Assembly: GCA_027491415.1 (NCBI GenBank) | Contig: JAOZFH010000063.1 | Location: forward strand, 64,414 to 128,413 | Reading direction: 5' to 3' | DNA: 64,000 bases | DNA from: Thermoproteota archaeon | GTDB lineage: Archaea; Korarchaeota; Korarchaeia; Korarchaeales; Korarchaeaceae | Part shown: one piece after another, positions 49,891 to 59,272 of the stretch | Layout: each line of letters starts with the position of its first letter | Position numbering within the stretch: the stretch's first letter is position 1 | Notes under the pieces: generated by a model | Seen by the model: the letters and a program-made list of their open reading frames with translations, nothing else | What the model was told of the DNA's origin: nothing | The model's database searches: none | Position numbers and translations under genes: made by a program

Positions 49891-50157
49891 ATGCCTTCTG
49901 ACATTGTCATTCCGGTCTCGAACCCGGCGGAGGCTGCCGCTGGTCAGACCGGGTTGTGGAGGGTATTCAAACCCGTGATAGACAAGGGCAAGTGCGTCAG
50001 GTGCTGGGTGTGCGCCCTCTACTGCATGGAGGATGTGATCGACGAGGGCCCGGACGGATACCCGGTTGTGGACTACGAGTTCTGCAAGGGGTGCGGGATC
50101 TGCGCGAACGAGTGCCCCACTAAGGCCATAGATATGGTGCCGGAGGTGAGAGAATGA
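49891..50157 (+). CDS. porD: 2-oxoacid:ferredoxin oxidoreductase, delta (ferredoxin) subunit
   Basis: 88 residues with two [4Fe-4S] motifs: CVRCWVCALYC and CKGCGICANECP. The N-terminal extension (VIPVSNPAEAAAGQTGLWRV) is typical of PorD/VorD subunits rather than free ferredoxins. It passes electrons from the catalytic subunits to ferredoxin. Its stop overlaps the alpha-subunit ATG (ATGA). Confidence 0.92.
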   Translation: MPSDIVIPVSNPAEAAAGQTGLWRVFKPVIDKGKCVRCWVCALYCMEDVIDEGPDGYPVVDYEFCKGCGICANECPTKAIDMVPEVRE

Positions 50158-51356
50158 TCCAGAGGCAGGCAGAGAGGGGGAAGTGGGACATAATCACGGG
50201 GAACCACGCCGTTGCGCACGCGGCCAGGCTGGCCCGCGTCAAGGTCGTTCCAGCATACCCGATCACGCCGCAGACCACGATAGTGGAGTACATCGCGGAC
50301 TTCATCGAGAGGGGGGAGATGGACGCCGAGTACATTCGAGTAGAGAGCGAGCACAGCGCCATGGCCGCCGCCATAGGGGCCGCGGCCGTCGGCGCCAGGA
50401 CCTTCACGGCCACCGCCAGCCAGGGGCTCCTGCTGATGCACGAGGTTCTCCACTGGGCTGTCGGCTCGAGGCTGCCGATCGGGATGGCCGTGGTGAACAG
50501 GGCAGTGGGGCCCCCCTGGAGCATCCACGTGGATCACCAAGACGCCATCTCCCAGAGGGACACCGGCTGGATGATTCAGTTCGTCTCCTCCAACCAGGAG
50601 GCCCTCGACACCGTCTTGATGATGTACAAGGTGGCCGAGAGGCCCGACGTGCTCCTCCCGTTCATGGTCTGCCTCGACGGGTTCGTGCTCAGCCACACGT
50701 TCCAGCCCGTCCACATACCGGATCAAGCGGATGTGGACGCCTTCCTACCCGAGTACAGGCCTCCTCACTGGGTCATGGACCCCGATCGGCCGATCACCTA
50801 CGGTAACCTCGTCATGCCGGAGAGGGAGTACATGGAAATGAGGTGGTCCATCCACGAGGCCATGCTCAGGGCCAAAGAGGCCATCAGGGAGGTGGCCGGG
50901 GAGTTCAAGCGGGCCTTTGGCAGGTACCACGGGGACCTCCTGTGGGAGTACGAGACAGAGGACGCGGACATTCTCGTCGTGGCCACAGGGACCCTGGCCT
51001 CGGAGGCCGAGGAGGCCGTGGACCTCCTGAGGTCTGGGGGCAAGGGCGTAGGGCTCGTTAAGGTGAGGAGCTACAGGCCGTTCCCAGGGGAAGAGATAGT
51101 AAGGCTGGCGGAGGGTAGAAAGGCGATCGTCGTGCTCGACAGGAGCCTCTCGTTCGGTCAGGCTGGCCCGCTGGCCACCGACATCAGGGCCGCCCTCTTC
51201 ACCGCTGGGGTGTCGACCCCCGTCGTCGGGTTCGTCACAGGGCTCGGCGGGCGCGACATAACCTACGAGGACATAGCTGAGATCGTGAAGATCGCGGAGG
51301 AGAGGGTGAAAGAGGGCCGGCTCAGGCCCGTGGAGTGGTACAAGCTGAGGAGGTGA
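50154..51356 (+). CDS. porA: 2-oxoacid:ferredoxin oxidoreductase, alpha subunit
   Basis: 400 residues. PorA features: ITGNHAVAHAARLARVKVVP, AYPITPQTTIVEYIADF, ESEHSAMAAAIGAAAVGART, TATASQGLLLMHEVLHWAVG and the C-terminal transketolase-like part (EDADILVVATGTLASEAEEA, VKVRSYRPFPGEEIV). With the beta subunit it oxidatively decarboxylates pyruvate, or another 2-oxoacid, to an acyl-CoA. HVDHQDAISQRDTGW is the usual substrate-site region. Substrate cannot be fixed from sequence alone. Confidence 0.93.
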   Translation: MIQRQAERGKWDIITGNHAVAHAARLARVKVVPAYPITPQTTIVEYIADFIERGEMDAEYIRVESEHSAMAAAIGAAAVGARTFTATASQGLLLMHEVLHWAVGSRLPIGMAVVNRAVGPPWSIHVDHQDAISQRDTGWMIQFVSSNQEALDTVLMMYKVAERPDVLLPFMVCLDGFVLSHTFQPVHIPDQADVDAFLPEYRPPHWVMDPDRPITYGNLVMPEREYMEMRWSIHEAMLRAKEAIREVAGEFKRAFGRYHGDLLWEYETEDADILVVATGTLASEAEEAVDLLRSGGKGVGLVKVRSYRPFPGEEIVRLAEGRKAIVVLDRSLSFGQAGPLATDIRAALFTAGVSTPVVGFVTGLGGRDITYEDIAEIVKIAEERVKEGRLRPVEWYKLRR

Positions 51357-51363
51357 TGTCTGG

Positions 51364-52257
51364 ATGGCGAAGACAGTCATGGACCTGAGGAGGGGTCCCA
51401 AGTACGTCCTCCCGGGGTCCGCAGCATGTCCGGGGTGCGGCGCCCAGATCGCGCTGAAGTGGGTCCTGAAGATATTGGAGGGTAGGGCCATCTTCGTCAT
51501 ACCGGCCTGCTGCACCAGCGTCATCCAGGGGCCCTACCCGAAGAGCGCCTTCAAGTTCCCCGTGTACAACATGGCTTTTGCCGCCGCGGCCTCCACGGCT
51601 TCGGGAATGGCCAGGGCCCTGAGGGCAATGGGCGAGGAAGACATCCACGTGGTGGCGTGGGCCGGAGACGGGGGCACGTACGACATCGGCCTCCAGGCCC
51701 TCTCAGGGGCGGCCGAGAGGAACGAGGACATGATCTACATCTGCTACGACAACGAGGCGTACATGAACACCGGAATCCAGAGGTCCGGGGCGACCCCGCC
51801 CAAGGCTTGGACGAAGACGACCCCGACGGGGAAGGCCGAGATGAAGAAGAACATGGCGCTGATCGTGGCCGCCCACGGCGTCCCGTACGTGGCCACAGCG
51901 AGCATAGGCTACCCGGCGGACTTCCTTAAGAAGTTGAAGAAGGCCAAGCAGATGAGGGGCTTCAGGTACATCCAGATCTTCGCACCCTGCCCGACGGGGT
52001 GGAACTTCCCCGTGGACAAGACTGTCGAGATCGCCAAGCTGGCTGTGGACACGTACGTATGGCCGCTGTTCGAGGTAGAGCACGGGAAGTTGAAGATAAC
52101 CGTGAAGCCGCGCAGGAGGCCGCTGAAAGATTACGTCAGCCTGCAGAAGAGGTTCAGACACCTGACCGACGCGGACATAGAGGAGCTGGAGAGGACCTTC
52201 CTGTCCAGGTGGGAGGCGCTGGAGAGGCTCGAAGCTCAGGGGACGATATTCCTCTGA
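51364..52257 (+). CDS. porB: 2-oxoacid:ferredoxin oxidoreductase, beta (TPP-binding) subunit
   Basis: 297 residues from ATG 51364, with AGGAGGTGAT upstream. Cluster and cofactor motifs are PGSAACPGCGAQIALKWVLK, IPACCTSVIQG, VVAWAGDGGTYDIGLQALSG (TPP/Mg) and IYICYDNEAYMNTGIQRSGA. C-terminal cysteine in FAPCPTGWNFP. This subunit binds thiamine diphosphate and a [4Fe-4S] cluster. Delta, alpha and beta form one operon; no gamma subunit gene is adjacent. Confidence 0.94.
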   Translation: MAKTVMDLRRGPKYVLPGSAACPGCGAQIALKWVLKILEGRAIFVIPACCTSVIQGPYPKSAFKFPVYNMAFAAAASTASGMARALRAMGEEDIHVVAWAGDGGTYDIGLQALSGAAERNEDMIYICYDNEAYMNTGIQRSGATPPKAWTKTTPTGKAEMKKNMALIVAAHGVPYVATASIGYPADFLKKLKKAKQMRGFRYIQIFAPCPTGWNFPVDKTVEIAKLAVDTYVWPLFEVEHGKLKITVKPRRRPLKDYVSLQKRFRHLTDADIEELERTFLSRWEALERLEAQGTIFL

Positions 52258-52266
52258 GGGAGAGCC

Positions 52267-54060
52267 TCAGGCGGCCTCGCCGTCCTCGAACCCCAGGTAC
52301 CCGAGTTCTGCTCTCTGGAGGGCCTCACGGAGCGCCTCCTCGTACTCTCTCTTTTTGGACATCCTCACCACCTCGGCAACCAGCTGCCAGCGCTCCACGG
52401 GCTCCTCAAACAGCAGGGCAGCCAGCCTGGCCTCCAGCTCCCGCGTCTCGGGGTCCTCGCTGAGGGGCCGCCTGAGGGACAAGCTCGACAGGGCCGTCAC
52501 CGAGGCCACAAGGAGCGCGAGGGGGATCAGCGGGCCCAGCAGGGAGAGGGCAAGAGCCTCGTCCAGCGTCCTGTACGCCGACAGGAAGTCGCCGGTCAGC
52601 CGGTACCCCTTCGCGGCCTCCACCAGATCCTCCACTTGGGGGGCGAGCGGGTTCAGCGGGCGGGTTCCGTTGAGGAGCGCCATCACGAATCGGGCCCGAG
52701 ATTCTATGGGATCACCCATGGTCACCGGTTGGAGGGGGATGTTGAAGCCCATCGCAGCAAAGTAATCGGTCAGATCCTCCCCGGCGGCCTTGCTCAGGTA
52801 GTAGACCAGCTCACCGATCTCGTCCACCTCAGCGCCGTCAGAGCGGATCTCGGAGAAGAATCGCTTGTAGAAGTCGAGCCCGCCGTACCTATCGCCCAGG
52901 TCGGAGAAGATGTAGAGGCTCGCCAGGTAGTAGGTCGCGACGTCGGGCGGAGACCCGCCGCCCCTCCAGTCCTGCAGGAACCCCAGGTTTCGAACTTCCT
53001 GAAACACGAGCCTGGACAGGTTGATGTCCTCCTGTCCCGCGTCCGGGTACCCGCTCTCTCGGAGTATGAGGTAGCTTAGGTACTGTGCGAGCCCCTCGTG
53101 CGCCCACCTGAGTTCTGTGGATAGGCCTGCCCGCAGCATGTACTGGTGGAGGAGCTCGTGGACGAGGGTTTCCGGCAGGTAGCTCTCCGGGTACCTGACC
53201 AGCATGAGGTTCAGCGACACCTTGCCCGGGGTGATCACGTCCTCCATCAGCATGGCGGGGCTGGAGACGCTGGTGAAGCCGAGGACGGCGATCTCCTCGG
53301 GATCCGAGGGAATGAAGAACTTCATCGAGATGGGGATCTCCGGCATGTCCGTCACATCCGAGACGGCTGGCTGGAACTTCAGGTAGATCTTGGTGACGTT
53401 CTCGGCCACGTCAACGTATCTCTTGGGCGTGGTTATCGTCAGGGCTCCGGCAGTGAGGTTGACTAGCTCGGGCTCCTCGGTCGTCTTGAAGACCACCATC
53501 ACCCTGTGGCCGACGTCGGATTCCGGTGGTATCGCGAAAGTGAGCACGAGCTGATCACCGGAGGCCTCCTGCGAGTCGGGGGACCTCTCCATCCCGTCGA
53601 CGAACGAGGCCTCCACCTCGAAGCCAGCGGGCATCCGGACGATTACCTCGCCGGGATAGCTCGGGTCATACCCCACGAGTGTGGAGAAGAAGACCCCATT
53701 CGGTTCGACTATGAAAGAGCCAAACCTGTAGCTGTAGCTCATCTCTAGCGAGGCGCCGGCCTCGAACTCGAAGGAGAGGTTGCTGTAGAAGTAGTAGGCC
53801 GTGTCTCGCTGGAGGTTTGTTGAGATGATCCCCTCCTGAGACAGGGAGTACTCCCTGAACTTCGGGACCATTATCCAGGCCCTCCCCGGCGCATCGGATG
53901 TGAACCTCGCCACCAGGGAGACCGTGCCGTTCTCGTGGATGGTGAACTCGTAGGTGAAGGCGCCTTGAATAGGCGCGGCCTCCAGACGCGCCGCATGAGG
54001 CGAGGTGAGCAGGGCCGCCAGGAGGAGCGCCGCCAGCGCCGCGTGGATCTTCTTTGCCAC
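52267..54060 (-). CDS. Secreted, membrane-anchored gluzincin metallopeptidase
   Basis: 597 residues. The signal peptide (IHAALAALLLAALLTSPHAA) is followed by an ectodomain of ~470 residues with several NxS/T sites. The zinc site is ETLVHELLHQYMLRAGL (HExxH), with a downstream Glu in RWAHEGLAQYLSYL. This spacing is that of M1-like gluzincins. One transmembrane helix (LLGPLIPLALLVASVTALSS, about 510-530) is followed by a charged cytosolic tail of ~70 residues. It is probably a surface protease. GTG 54060 coincides with the start site predicted from the TATA at 54081-54090. Confidence 0.75.
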   Translation of the reverse strand: MAKKIHAALAALLLAALLTSPHAARLEAAPIQGAFTYEFTIHENGTVSLVARFTSDAPGRAWIMVPKFREYSLSQEGIISTNLQRDTAYYFYSNLSFEFEAGASLEMSYSYRFGSFIVEPNGVFFSTLVGYDPSYPGEVIVRMPAGFEVEASFVDGMERSPDSQEASGDQLVLTFAIPPESDVGHRVMVVFKTTEEPELVNLTAGALTITTPKRYVDVAENVTKIYLKFQPAVSDVTDMPEIPISMKFFIPSDPEEIAVLGFTSVSSPAMLMEDVITPGKVSLNLMLVRYPESYLPETLVHELLHQYMLRAGLSTELRWAHEGLAQYLSYLILRESGYPDAGQEDINLSRLVFQEVRNLGFLQDWRGGGSPPDVATYYLASLYIFSDLGDRYGGLDFYKRFFSEIRSDGAEVDEIGELVYYLSKAAGEDLTDYFAAMGFNIPLQPVTMGDPIESRARFVMALLNGTRPLNPLAPQVEDLVEAAKGYRLTGDFLSAYRTLDEALALSLLGPLIPLALLVASVTALSSLSLRRPLSEDPETRELEARLAALLFEEPVERWQLVAEVVRMSKKREYEEALREALQRAELGYLGFEDGEAA

Positions 54061-54080
54061 GATCTGAACACTGCCGTTCC

Positions 54081-54090
54081 GAATTAATTA
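54081..54090. promoter_or_regulatory. Shared TATA: metallopeptidase (-) and deaminase (+)
   Basis: GAATTAATTA, containing the palindrome TTAATTAA-like core. It lies ~26 bp from GTG 54060 on one side and ~28 bp from GTG 54114 on the other; both genes appear leaderless. Confidence 0.5.
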
Positions 54091-54113
54091 GTTTCACCAG
54101 ACGACCGCCGCGG

Positions 54114-55451
54114 GTGACCGACTTGGAGAGAGTCCTGATCAAGGGCCTCACGGCGGTGGTTACTCAGGACGAGAAGAGGAGAGTCCTTCGAGACGCCGAC
54201 ATTCTCATCGAGGGGAGTAAGATAGCCGCGGTCGGGCGTGACCTCCCGGGAGGCGCCGACATGGTCATCGACGGGAGGGGGAAGGTCGCGATCCCAGGGC
54301 TCGTCAACGCACACACCCACATACCCATGACCCTGTTCCGGGGGGTCGCCGACGACCTCGACCTGATGACCTGGCTCCAGGAGAAGATATGGCCCATGGA
54401 GGCTCACCTCACCGCCGAGGAGGTGGCCGCCGGGGCTGCGCTGGGGATCTACGAGGCCCTCCGGACCGGGACGACGACCTTCGCAGACATGTACTTCTTC
54501 GAGGACGCCATAGCCGAGGAAGCCATCAGGCTGAACATCCGCGCCGTCCTTGCGGAGAGCTACATCGGGTTCGGGAGCCCGGTCGTGCGGGACGGCTGGA
54601 AGGCCTTCGAGTACGCCAAGGAGTTCGTCAAGAGGTGGAAGGGGAGACACGAACTCATAACCCCCTCGCTGGGGCCGCACGCTCCCTACTCAGTCGAGCC
54701 GGACCTACTGGGGGCCTCCGCAGAGGCCGCCAGAGAACTCGAGGTTCCGCTGCAGATCCACCTAGCCGAGGACAGGTCCGAGGTCGACAAGGTGACGAGA
54801 GATTACGGAAAGACCCCTGTCAGGCACGTCGAGTCGCTCGGACTCTTTGAGGGGAACAGGGTGATCGCAGCTCACGTGGTCCACCCGCAGGACGGAGAGA
54901 TTCAGATCCTGAAGGAACGTAGAGTGCTCATCGCCCACAACCCGATAAGCAACATGAAGTGTGGCGCCGGATTCGCCCCGGTCCCGGACTATCTGAAGGA
55001 GGGCGTGCTGGTCGGCCTGGGCACAGACGGCGCCGGGAGCAACAACTGCCTCGACATGTTCGAGACCATGAAGGTCGCGGCCCTGATACACAAGGGGTAC
55101 ACCGGCGACCCGAAGGTGGTCTCAGCCCAAGAGGTGCTGGACATGGCCACGGTCCTCCCGGCCAGGGCCCTTGGCCTGAACGTGGGGTCGATCGAGCCCG
55201 GCAAGCTGGCAGACATAGTGCTGGTCGCGACCGAGTCGCCGTGGTGGAGGCCCCTGCACTCAATAGTCTCGCACATCGTCTACGCAGCCAGGTCCACGGA
55301 CGTCACCCACGTGTTCGTCGGCGGGAAGCTCTCCATAGAGGACGGCAGGCTCGTGACGGCCGACCCAGGAGAGATCGTCAAGAGGGCTGAGGAGGCGGCG
55401 CTGAGGCTCATGGAGAAGGGCGGAGTGGAGTCCTTCCTCAGCGGCTCCTGA
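54114..55451 (+). CDS. MTA/SAH-type adenosine deaminase (5'-deoxyadenosine deaminase family)
   Basis: 445 residues from GTG 54114. Amidohydrolase barrel: IPGLVNAHTHIPMTLFRGVA (HxH), RTGTTTFADMYFFEDAIAEE, LGPHAPYSVEPDLLGA, PLQIHLAEDRSEVDKVTRDY, VIAAHVVHPQDGEIQ and VGLGTDGAGSNNCLDMFETM (metal Asp). The family deaminates S-adenosylhomocysteine, methylthioadenosine or 5'-deoxyadenosine to the inosine form and feeds their recycling in archaea. Exact substrate unknown. Convergent with the CYTH gene, overlapping by 14 nt. Confidence 0.92.
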   Translation: MTDLERVLIKGLTAVVTQDEKRRVLRDADILIEGSKIAAVGRDLPGGADMVIDGRGKVAIPGLVNAHTHIPMTLFRGVADDLDLMTWLQEKIWPMEAHLTAEEVAAGAALGIYEALRTGTTTFADMYFFEDAIAEEAIRLNIRAVLAESYIGFGSPVVRDGWKAFEYAKEFVKRWKGRHELITPSLGPHAPYSVEPDLLGASAEAARELEVPLQIHLAEDRSEVDKVTRDYGKTPVRHVESLGLFEGNRVIAAHVVHPQDGEIQILKERRVLIAHNPISNMKCGAGFAPVPDYLKEGVLVGLGTDGAGSNNCLDMFETMKVAALIHKGYTGDPKVVSAQEVLDMATVLPARALGLNVGSIEPGKLADIVLVATESPWWRPLHSIVSHIVYAARSTDVTHVFVGGKLSIEDGRLVTADPGEIVKRAEEAALRLMEKGGVESFLSGS

Positions 55452-56001
55452 GTCTGGCGAGCATTTCGGCGTAGGTCTGAGGGACGGCCCTGCCCTCCAG
55501 GCCGAGCCGGCGGAGCAGGTCCATGACCTCATCCGCCGGCCCCTCTATCTCCACGAACTCACCCAGGCCGTCAACCCTGTCGAGGTAGGCCCTGGACCTG
55601 AGGCCCTCGAGGCTAACAGGCACCCTAACCTTCCTCACGACCACCAGCGGGGTCAGGCCCGCGGAGGCTATCGCCCTCTCCGGGTCCGACGTCGGGCTGA
55701 GACCCGCGGCCTCCAAGGCCCGGGCGGCTTCAATACTTCCTGGAGGGCCCTCCAGCTCAACCCGCGACTTTACACTCCCCTTGAAGCTCATAGGGCCCTT
55801 GTAAGTGACAACGACTCCCCCGCGCGACCTCCGAATCCTCAGGGCAACCCCCCTGCTAGTCAGCCTGCGGTCTGGGTAGTCGTAGAACGTGTCGACCTGC
55901 TCCACGGGCTGACCCAGGGAGAAGGATATGCCCACGCGGTCCAGGGCCTCGAGAAACTCCCCGTGAGACACCCTTAGCTTTGCCTCCTCCTCCACCGGCA
56001 A
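55438..56001 (-). CDS. CYTH-domain protein (class IV adenylate cyclase / ThTPase fold)
   Basis: 187 residues from TTG 56001 with GGAGG upstream. The CYTH signature ExExK is seen as VEEEAKLRV at the N-terminus, followed by VDTFYDYPDRRLTSRGVALR, VVTYKGPMSFKGSVKSRVEL, RVPVSLEGLRSRAYLDRVDG and FVEIEGPADEVMDLL. CYTH enzymes bind triphosphate groups (cAMP synthesis, thiamine triphosphate or inorganic triphosphate hydrolysis). The actual substrate here is unknown. The frame stays open through the adjacent tRNA, so upstream starts are rejected. Confidence 0.88.
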   Translation of the reverse strand: MPVEEEAKLRVSHGEFLEALDRVGISFSLGQPVEQVDTFYDYPDRRLTSRGVALRIRRSRGGVVVTYKGPMSFKGSVKSRVELEGPPGSIEAARALEAAGLSPTSDPERAIASAGLTPLVVVRKVRVPVSLEGLRSRAYLDRVDGLGEFVEIEGPADEVMDLLRRLGLEGRAVPQTYAEMLARLRSR

Positions 56002-56041
56002 CTCGGAGCGCCTCCAAGATGCGGGGAAAGGCGGCGGGGCC

Positions 56042-56129
56042 TGGTGCGGGGGGTGGGATTTGAACCCACGAACCCCTGAGGGAGCGGATCTTAAGTCCGC
56101 CGCCTTTGACCTGGCTCGGCCACCCCCGC
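56042..56129 (-). tRNA. tRNA-Leu(TAA)
   Basis: Class II fold on the minus strand: acceptor GCGGGGG/CCCCCGC, anticodon stem GCGGA/TCCGC with loop CTTAAGA (anticodon TAA), variable arm CTCCCTCAGGGGT, T-arm GTGGG-TTCAAAT-CCCAC, CCA encoded. No intron. The shared TATA at 56153-56162 is ~28 bp upstream. Confidence 0.95.
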
Positions 56130-56152
56130 CCGCGGTCAGGGCCCAGACCGCA

Positions 56153-56162
56153 CTTATATAGG
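56153..56162. promoter_or_regulatory. Shared TATA: tRNA-Leu(TAA) (-) and ATP synthase operon (+)
   Basis: CTTATATAGG, near-palindromic (TATATA core). Minus start near 56131, tRNA 5' end at 56129. Plus start near 56184, AtpF GTG at 56198. Confidence 0.5.
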
Positions 56163-56197
56163 TTAGGGGCCGCCTGGGGCGCGCTGAGTCCGGTCGG

Positions 56198-56548
56198 GTG
56201 TCGGCGTTGAGCGAGGGCAGGACAGAGGAGGTACCGCTGGCTGTGGTGGACAACGAGATCCTGGCTCTCGGATTCGAGATGGTGGGCGTGAAAGCAGTGG
56301 TCCTGAGGGGAAGGCGGAAGCTCCTCGAGTTCTTCAGGGAACAGGAGAAGTCGCTTCCACATGTCGTGTTCGTCAACGAGAGAGTCTTCGAGGAGATAGA
56401 GTCCTATAGGGCTGACATGCTTCGGAAGGGTAAGATCAAGCCTGTTTTTGCCGTCGTGCCTGACCTGGAGAAGCCGAGGGGGGTCAGGCTCCGCCAGCTC
56501 CGTCAGCTCCTTCTGAAGGCCCTCGGCACCGAGGAGATCAAGATCTGA
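56198..56548 (+). CDS. atpF: A-type ATP synthase subunit F
   Basis: 116 residues from GTG. Subunit F pattern: LAVVDNEILALGFEMVGVKA, HVVFVNERVFEEIESYRADM and PVFAVVPDLEKPRG. F is the small regulatory central-stalk subunit next to D. It is the first gene of the plus-strand run F-H-E-A-B-D-C, which has its promoter at 56153-56162. The next gene begins 14 nt downstream. Confidence 0.9.
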   Translation: MSALSEGRTEEVPLAVVDNEILALGFEMVGVKAVVLRGRRKLLEFFREQEKSLPHVVFVNERVFEEIESYRADMLRKGKIKPVFAVVPDLEKPRGVRLRQLRQLLLKALGTEEIKI

Positions 56549-56562
56549 GAGGAGGGGTGGGG

Positions 56563-56862
56563 ATGCCGAGACTGATTGAGGTCGTCCTGCGAACCGAGGA
56601 GGAGGCAAAGCGAATCCTGGAGGAGGCCGAGAAGGAGGCGGAGAGGATACTCAGGGAGGCGGAAGAGGAGCGCGACAGGATCCTCAAGGAGGCCAGGGAG
56701 GCCAAGATAGAGGTCGAGCTCAGGGCGGACGTCGAGAATGAGATACGGGAGATTCTTGAGAAGGCTAAGAAGCAGGCCGAGGAGATGGAGAGGAAGGCCA
56801 AGGCGAACATGGAGAGGGCGGTTGAGTTCATAGTGAGGGAGGTGCTCAGCGGTGGCGGGTGA
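56563..56862 (+). CDS. atpH: A-type ATP synthase subunit H (AhaH)
   Basis: 99 residues from ATG 56563, GGAGGGG upstream. After PRLIEVVLRTEEEAKRILEE it is almost entirely a charged long helix with heptad-like spacing (ERDRILKEAREAKIEVELRA, EILEKAKKQAEEMERKAKAN). This is the peripheral-stalk subunit that pairs with E. It overlaps atpE by 11 nt. Confidence 0.85.
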   Translation: MPRLIEVVLRTEEEAKRILEEAEKEAERILREAEEERDRILKEAREAKIEVELRADVENEIREILEKAKKQAEEMERKAKANMERAVEFIVREVLSGGG

Positions 56863-57478
56863 GATCAGGGAAGAGGACGCCGTGATGGCCGCGCTTCTGG
56901 AGCTTGCCATGAGGCGCGCGGAGGAGAAGGTCGAGGAAGCCAGGAAGAGAGCCAAGGAGATAATCGAGGATGCCAGGAGGGAGGCGGAGAGGATAATCGA
57001 GGCGAGGAGGGCCAGAGCAATGAGGGAGATGGAGGAGGAGATTGAGAGAAAGCGAAGCGCGGCCGAGGTGGACGCCAGGAAGATTCTCATGGAGGTGGAG
57101 ACGAGGTACGTCCAAGAGGCCATCGACCGGGCCAAGGACGCCCTGAACGAGGTTGTCGAGGGGGAGTACCCCGGTGTGGACTATCGTGAGGTGCTGAGGA
57201 GCCTGGCCGAGGAGGCCGTGAGGGGAGTGGGAGAGGCAGAGGTGTACCTCATGGGAAGGGAGGCCGACAGGGAGATCCTCAAGGAGATCGCGGCGGATCT
57301 CTCCAAGGAACTTGGAATGACCGTGAAGGTGGATGAGACAACGCTGAAGATCGTCGGCGGAGTCGTGGCGAGGGACGCCCAGGACAAGAAGAGGTTCTAC
57401 AACACTATCGAGGGGAGGCTCAGGCGCGTCCAAGAGGAGAAGTTCCACGAGGTTGCTGCCTTGTTGTTTGGGAGGTGA
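56852..57478 (+). CDS. atpE: A-type ATP synthase subunit E
   Basis: 208 residues from GTG. The long N-terminal helix (AALLELAMRRAEEKVEEARK, IIEDARREAERIIEARRARA) is followed by a C-terminal alpha/beta head (EVYLMGREADREILKEIAAD, KIVGGVVARDAQDKKRFYNT, FHEVAALLFGR). It forms the peripheral stalk with H and contacts the catalytic head. The subunit A TTG lies 6 nt after its stop. Confidence 0.92.
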   Translation: MAGEIREEDAVMAALLELAMRRAEEKVEEARKRAKEIIEDARREAERIIEARRARAMREMEEEIERKRSAAEVDARKILMEVETRYVQEAIDRAKDALNEVVEGEYPGVDYREVLRSLAEEAVRGVGEAEVYLMGREADREILKEIAADLSKELGMTVKVDETTLKIVGGVVARDAQDKKRFYNTIEGRLRRVQEEKFHEVAALLFGR

Positions 57479-57484
57479 AGCTGA

Positions 57485-59269
57485 TTGGCAGTTGAGCAGG
57501 AGGTTACCGGGGTCGTCTCCCACATCAAGGGCCCCATAGTCGTCGCAGACGGAATGAGGGGGGCCCGGATCAGGGAGATAGTCCTCGTGGGCGAGGAGAA
57601 GCTCATAGGTGAGATCGTCAGGATAGAGGGTAACAGGACTGTCATACAGGTCTACGAGCCCACTGAGGGAATGAGGCCCGGAGAGCCAGTTGAGAGGACT
57701 GGAGAGCCCCTGTCCGCTGAGCTGGGGCCGGGCTTGCTCGGCCAGGTGCTCGACGGGCTCGGCAGGCCCCTACCGAAGATAGCCGAGATGACGGGACCCT
57801 TCATTACCCGGGGGATAAAGCTCCCCACCCTCCCGCGCGACGTCAAGTGGTCCTTCAAGCCCTCTGCGAGGGTGGGCGACAGGGTCGTGCCGGGGGACGT
57901 CCTCGGCACGGTCCCGGAGGGCGCGGTGACCCACAAGATCATGGTCCCGCCCAACGCCCTGCCGGGTCGCATAGTGGAGATGGCCCCGGAGGGCGACTAC
58001 ACGGTTGAGGAGGTCATCGCGGTCGTCGAGTCGGCTGGAGGCGTTCGACAGGAGATCAAGCTGTACCACAAGTGGCCTGTCAGGATGCCCAGGCCCTTCA
58101 GGGAGAAGCTGGAGCCGACGATGCTCCTGGTGACCGGGCAGAGGGTCATAGACACGTTCTTCCCGATAGTGAAGGGAGGGGCCTCTGCCATTCCCGGAGG
58201 CTTCGGCACGGGGAAGACCGTGACCCTTCACCAGGTCTCTAAGTGGGCCGACGCCGACGTCGTGGTCTACGTCGGGTGCGGCGAGCGTGGAAACGAGATG
58301 ACGGACCTGCTCCAGCACTTCCCGAAGCTCATCGACCCCAAGACCGGGAGGCCCCTGCTGGAGAGGAGCGTGCTCATCGCCAACACCAGCAACATGCCGG
58401 TGCCCGCCAGGGAGGCGAGCATCTTCATCGGCATAACGTACGCGGAGTACTACAGGGACATGGGCCTGGATGTCGTGCTCACGGCCGACTCCACCAGCAG
58501 GTGGGCCGAGGCGCTGAGGGAACTCTCGTCCAGGCTGGAGGAGATCCCGTCAGAGAGGGGGTTCCCCGCCTACCTGCCGGACTACATTGCCTCCTTCTAT
58601 GAGAGGGCGGGGAGGATTAAGGTTCTCGGTAGGAGGGATGAGATGGGTTCCGTCGCCGTGATCGGCGCGGTCAGCCCCTCGGGCGGAGACCTGAACGAGC
58701 CCGTGACCCAGCACACCATGAGGTACGTGGGCGCCTTCTGGGCCCTAGACAAGGACCTTGCGTTCAAGAGACACTTCCCGGCCATCAACTGGCTTAAGAG
58801 CTTCTCCAAGTACGTCGCGGAGCTCAAGTACTGGTGGATAGAGAACACCGGCTACGACATGATGGAGTACAGGGAGCGCGCCATGGAGATCCTGCAGAAG
58901 GCCTCCAGCCTGGAGGAGGTGGCGAGGGTCGTTGGAGAGGCCGCCCTGAGTGACGAGAACAGGCTCGTTCTGCTCGCCGCCGAGATGATCAGGGAGGGAT
59001 TCCTCGTGCAGAACGCCTACCACGAGGTGGATACCTACTGCTCCCCGAAGAAGCAGGCCATGCTCCTCAAGGCCCTCGTCGAGTTCTACGACCGCGCTAG
59101 GCCCCTGGTCGAGGCAGGAGTTCCCATGTCCTCCATCAGGGAGATGAGTTCTGTGGGCCTCCTGATGAGGCTCAAGTTCGTCCCGGAGGACGAGTTCGAG
59201 GAGGCGCTCAAGGAGGCGCTCACCAAGCTCGAGACCGAGGCCAGCATGCTGATGGCGGAGGTGAGGTGA
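57485..59269 (+). CDS. atpA: A-type ATP synthase catalytic subunit A
   Basis: 594 residues from TTG 57485. Walker A is GGFGTGKT in [20 protein letters not shown]. Also seen are [40 protein letters not shown], the non-homologous region ([20 protein letters not shown]) and [20 protein letters not shown]. It carries the catalytic nucleotide sites of the A1 head. No intein is present; the length is normal. Confidence 0.97.
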   Translation: MAVEQEVTGVVSHIKGPIVVADGMRGARIREIVLVGEEKLIGEIVRIEGNRTVIQVYEPTEGMRPGEPVERTGEPLSAELGPGLLGQVLDGLGRPLPKIAEMTGPFITRGIKLPTLPRDVKWSFKPSARVGDRVVPGDVLGTVPEGAVTHKIMVPPNALPGRIVEMAPEGDYTVEEVIAVVESAGGVRQEIKLYHKWPVRMPRPFREKLEPTMLLVTGQRVIDTFFPIVKGGASAIPGGFGTGKTVTLHQVSKWADADVVVYVGCGERGNEMTDLLQHFPKLIDPKTGRPLLERSVLIANTSNMPVPAREASIFIGITYAEYYRDMGLDVVLTADSTSRWAEALRELSSRLEEIPSERGFPAYLPDYIASFYERAGRIKVLGRRDEMGSVAVIGAVSPSGGDLNEPVTQHTMRYVGAFWALDKDLAFKRHFPAINWLKSFSKYVAELKYWWIENTGYDMMEYRERAMEILQKASSLEEVARVVGEAALSDENRLVLLAAEMIREGFLVQNAYHEVDTYCSPKKQAMLLKALVEFYDRARPLVEAGVPMSSIREMSSVGLLMRLKFVPEDEFEEALKEALTKLETEASMLMAEVR

Positions 59270-59272
59270 GGA

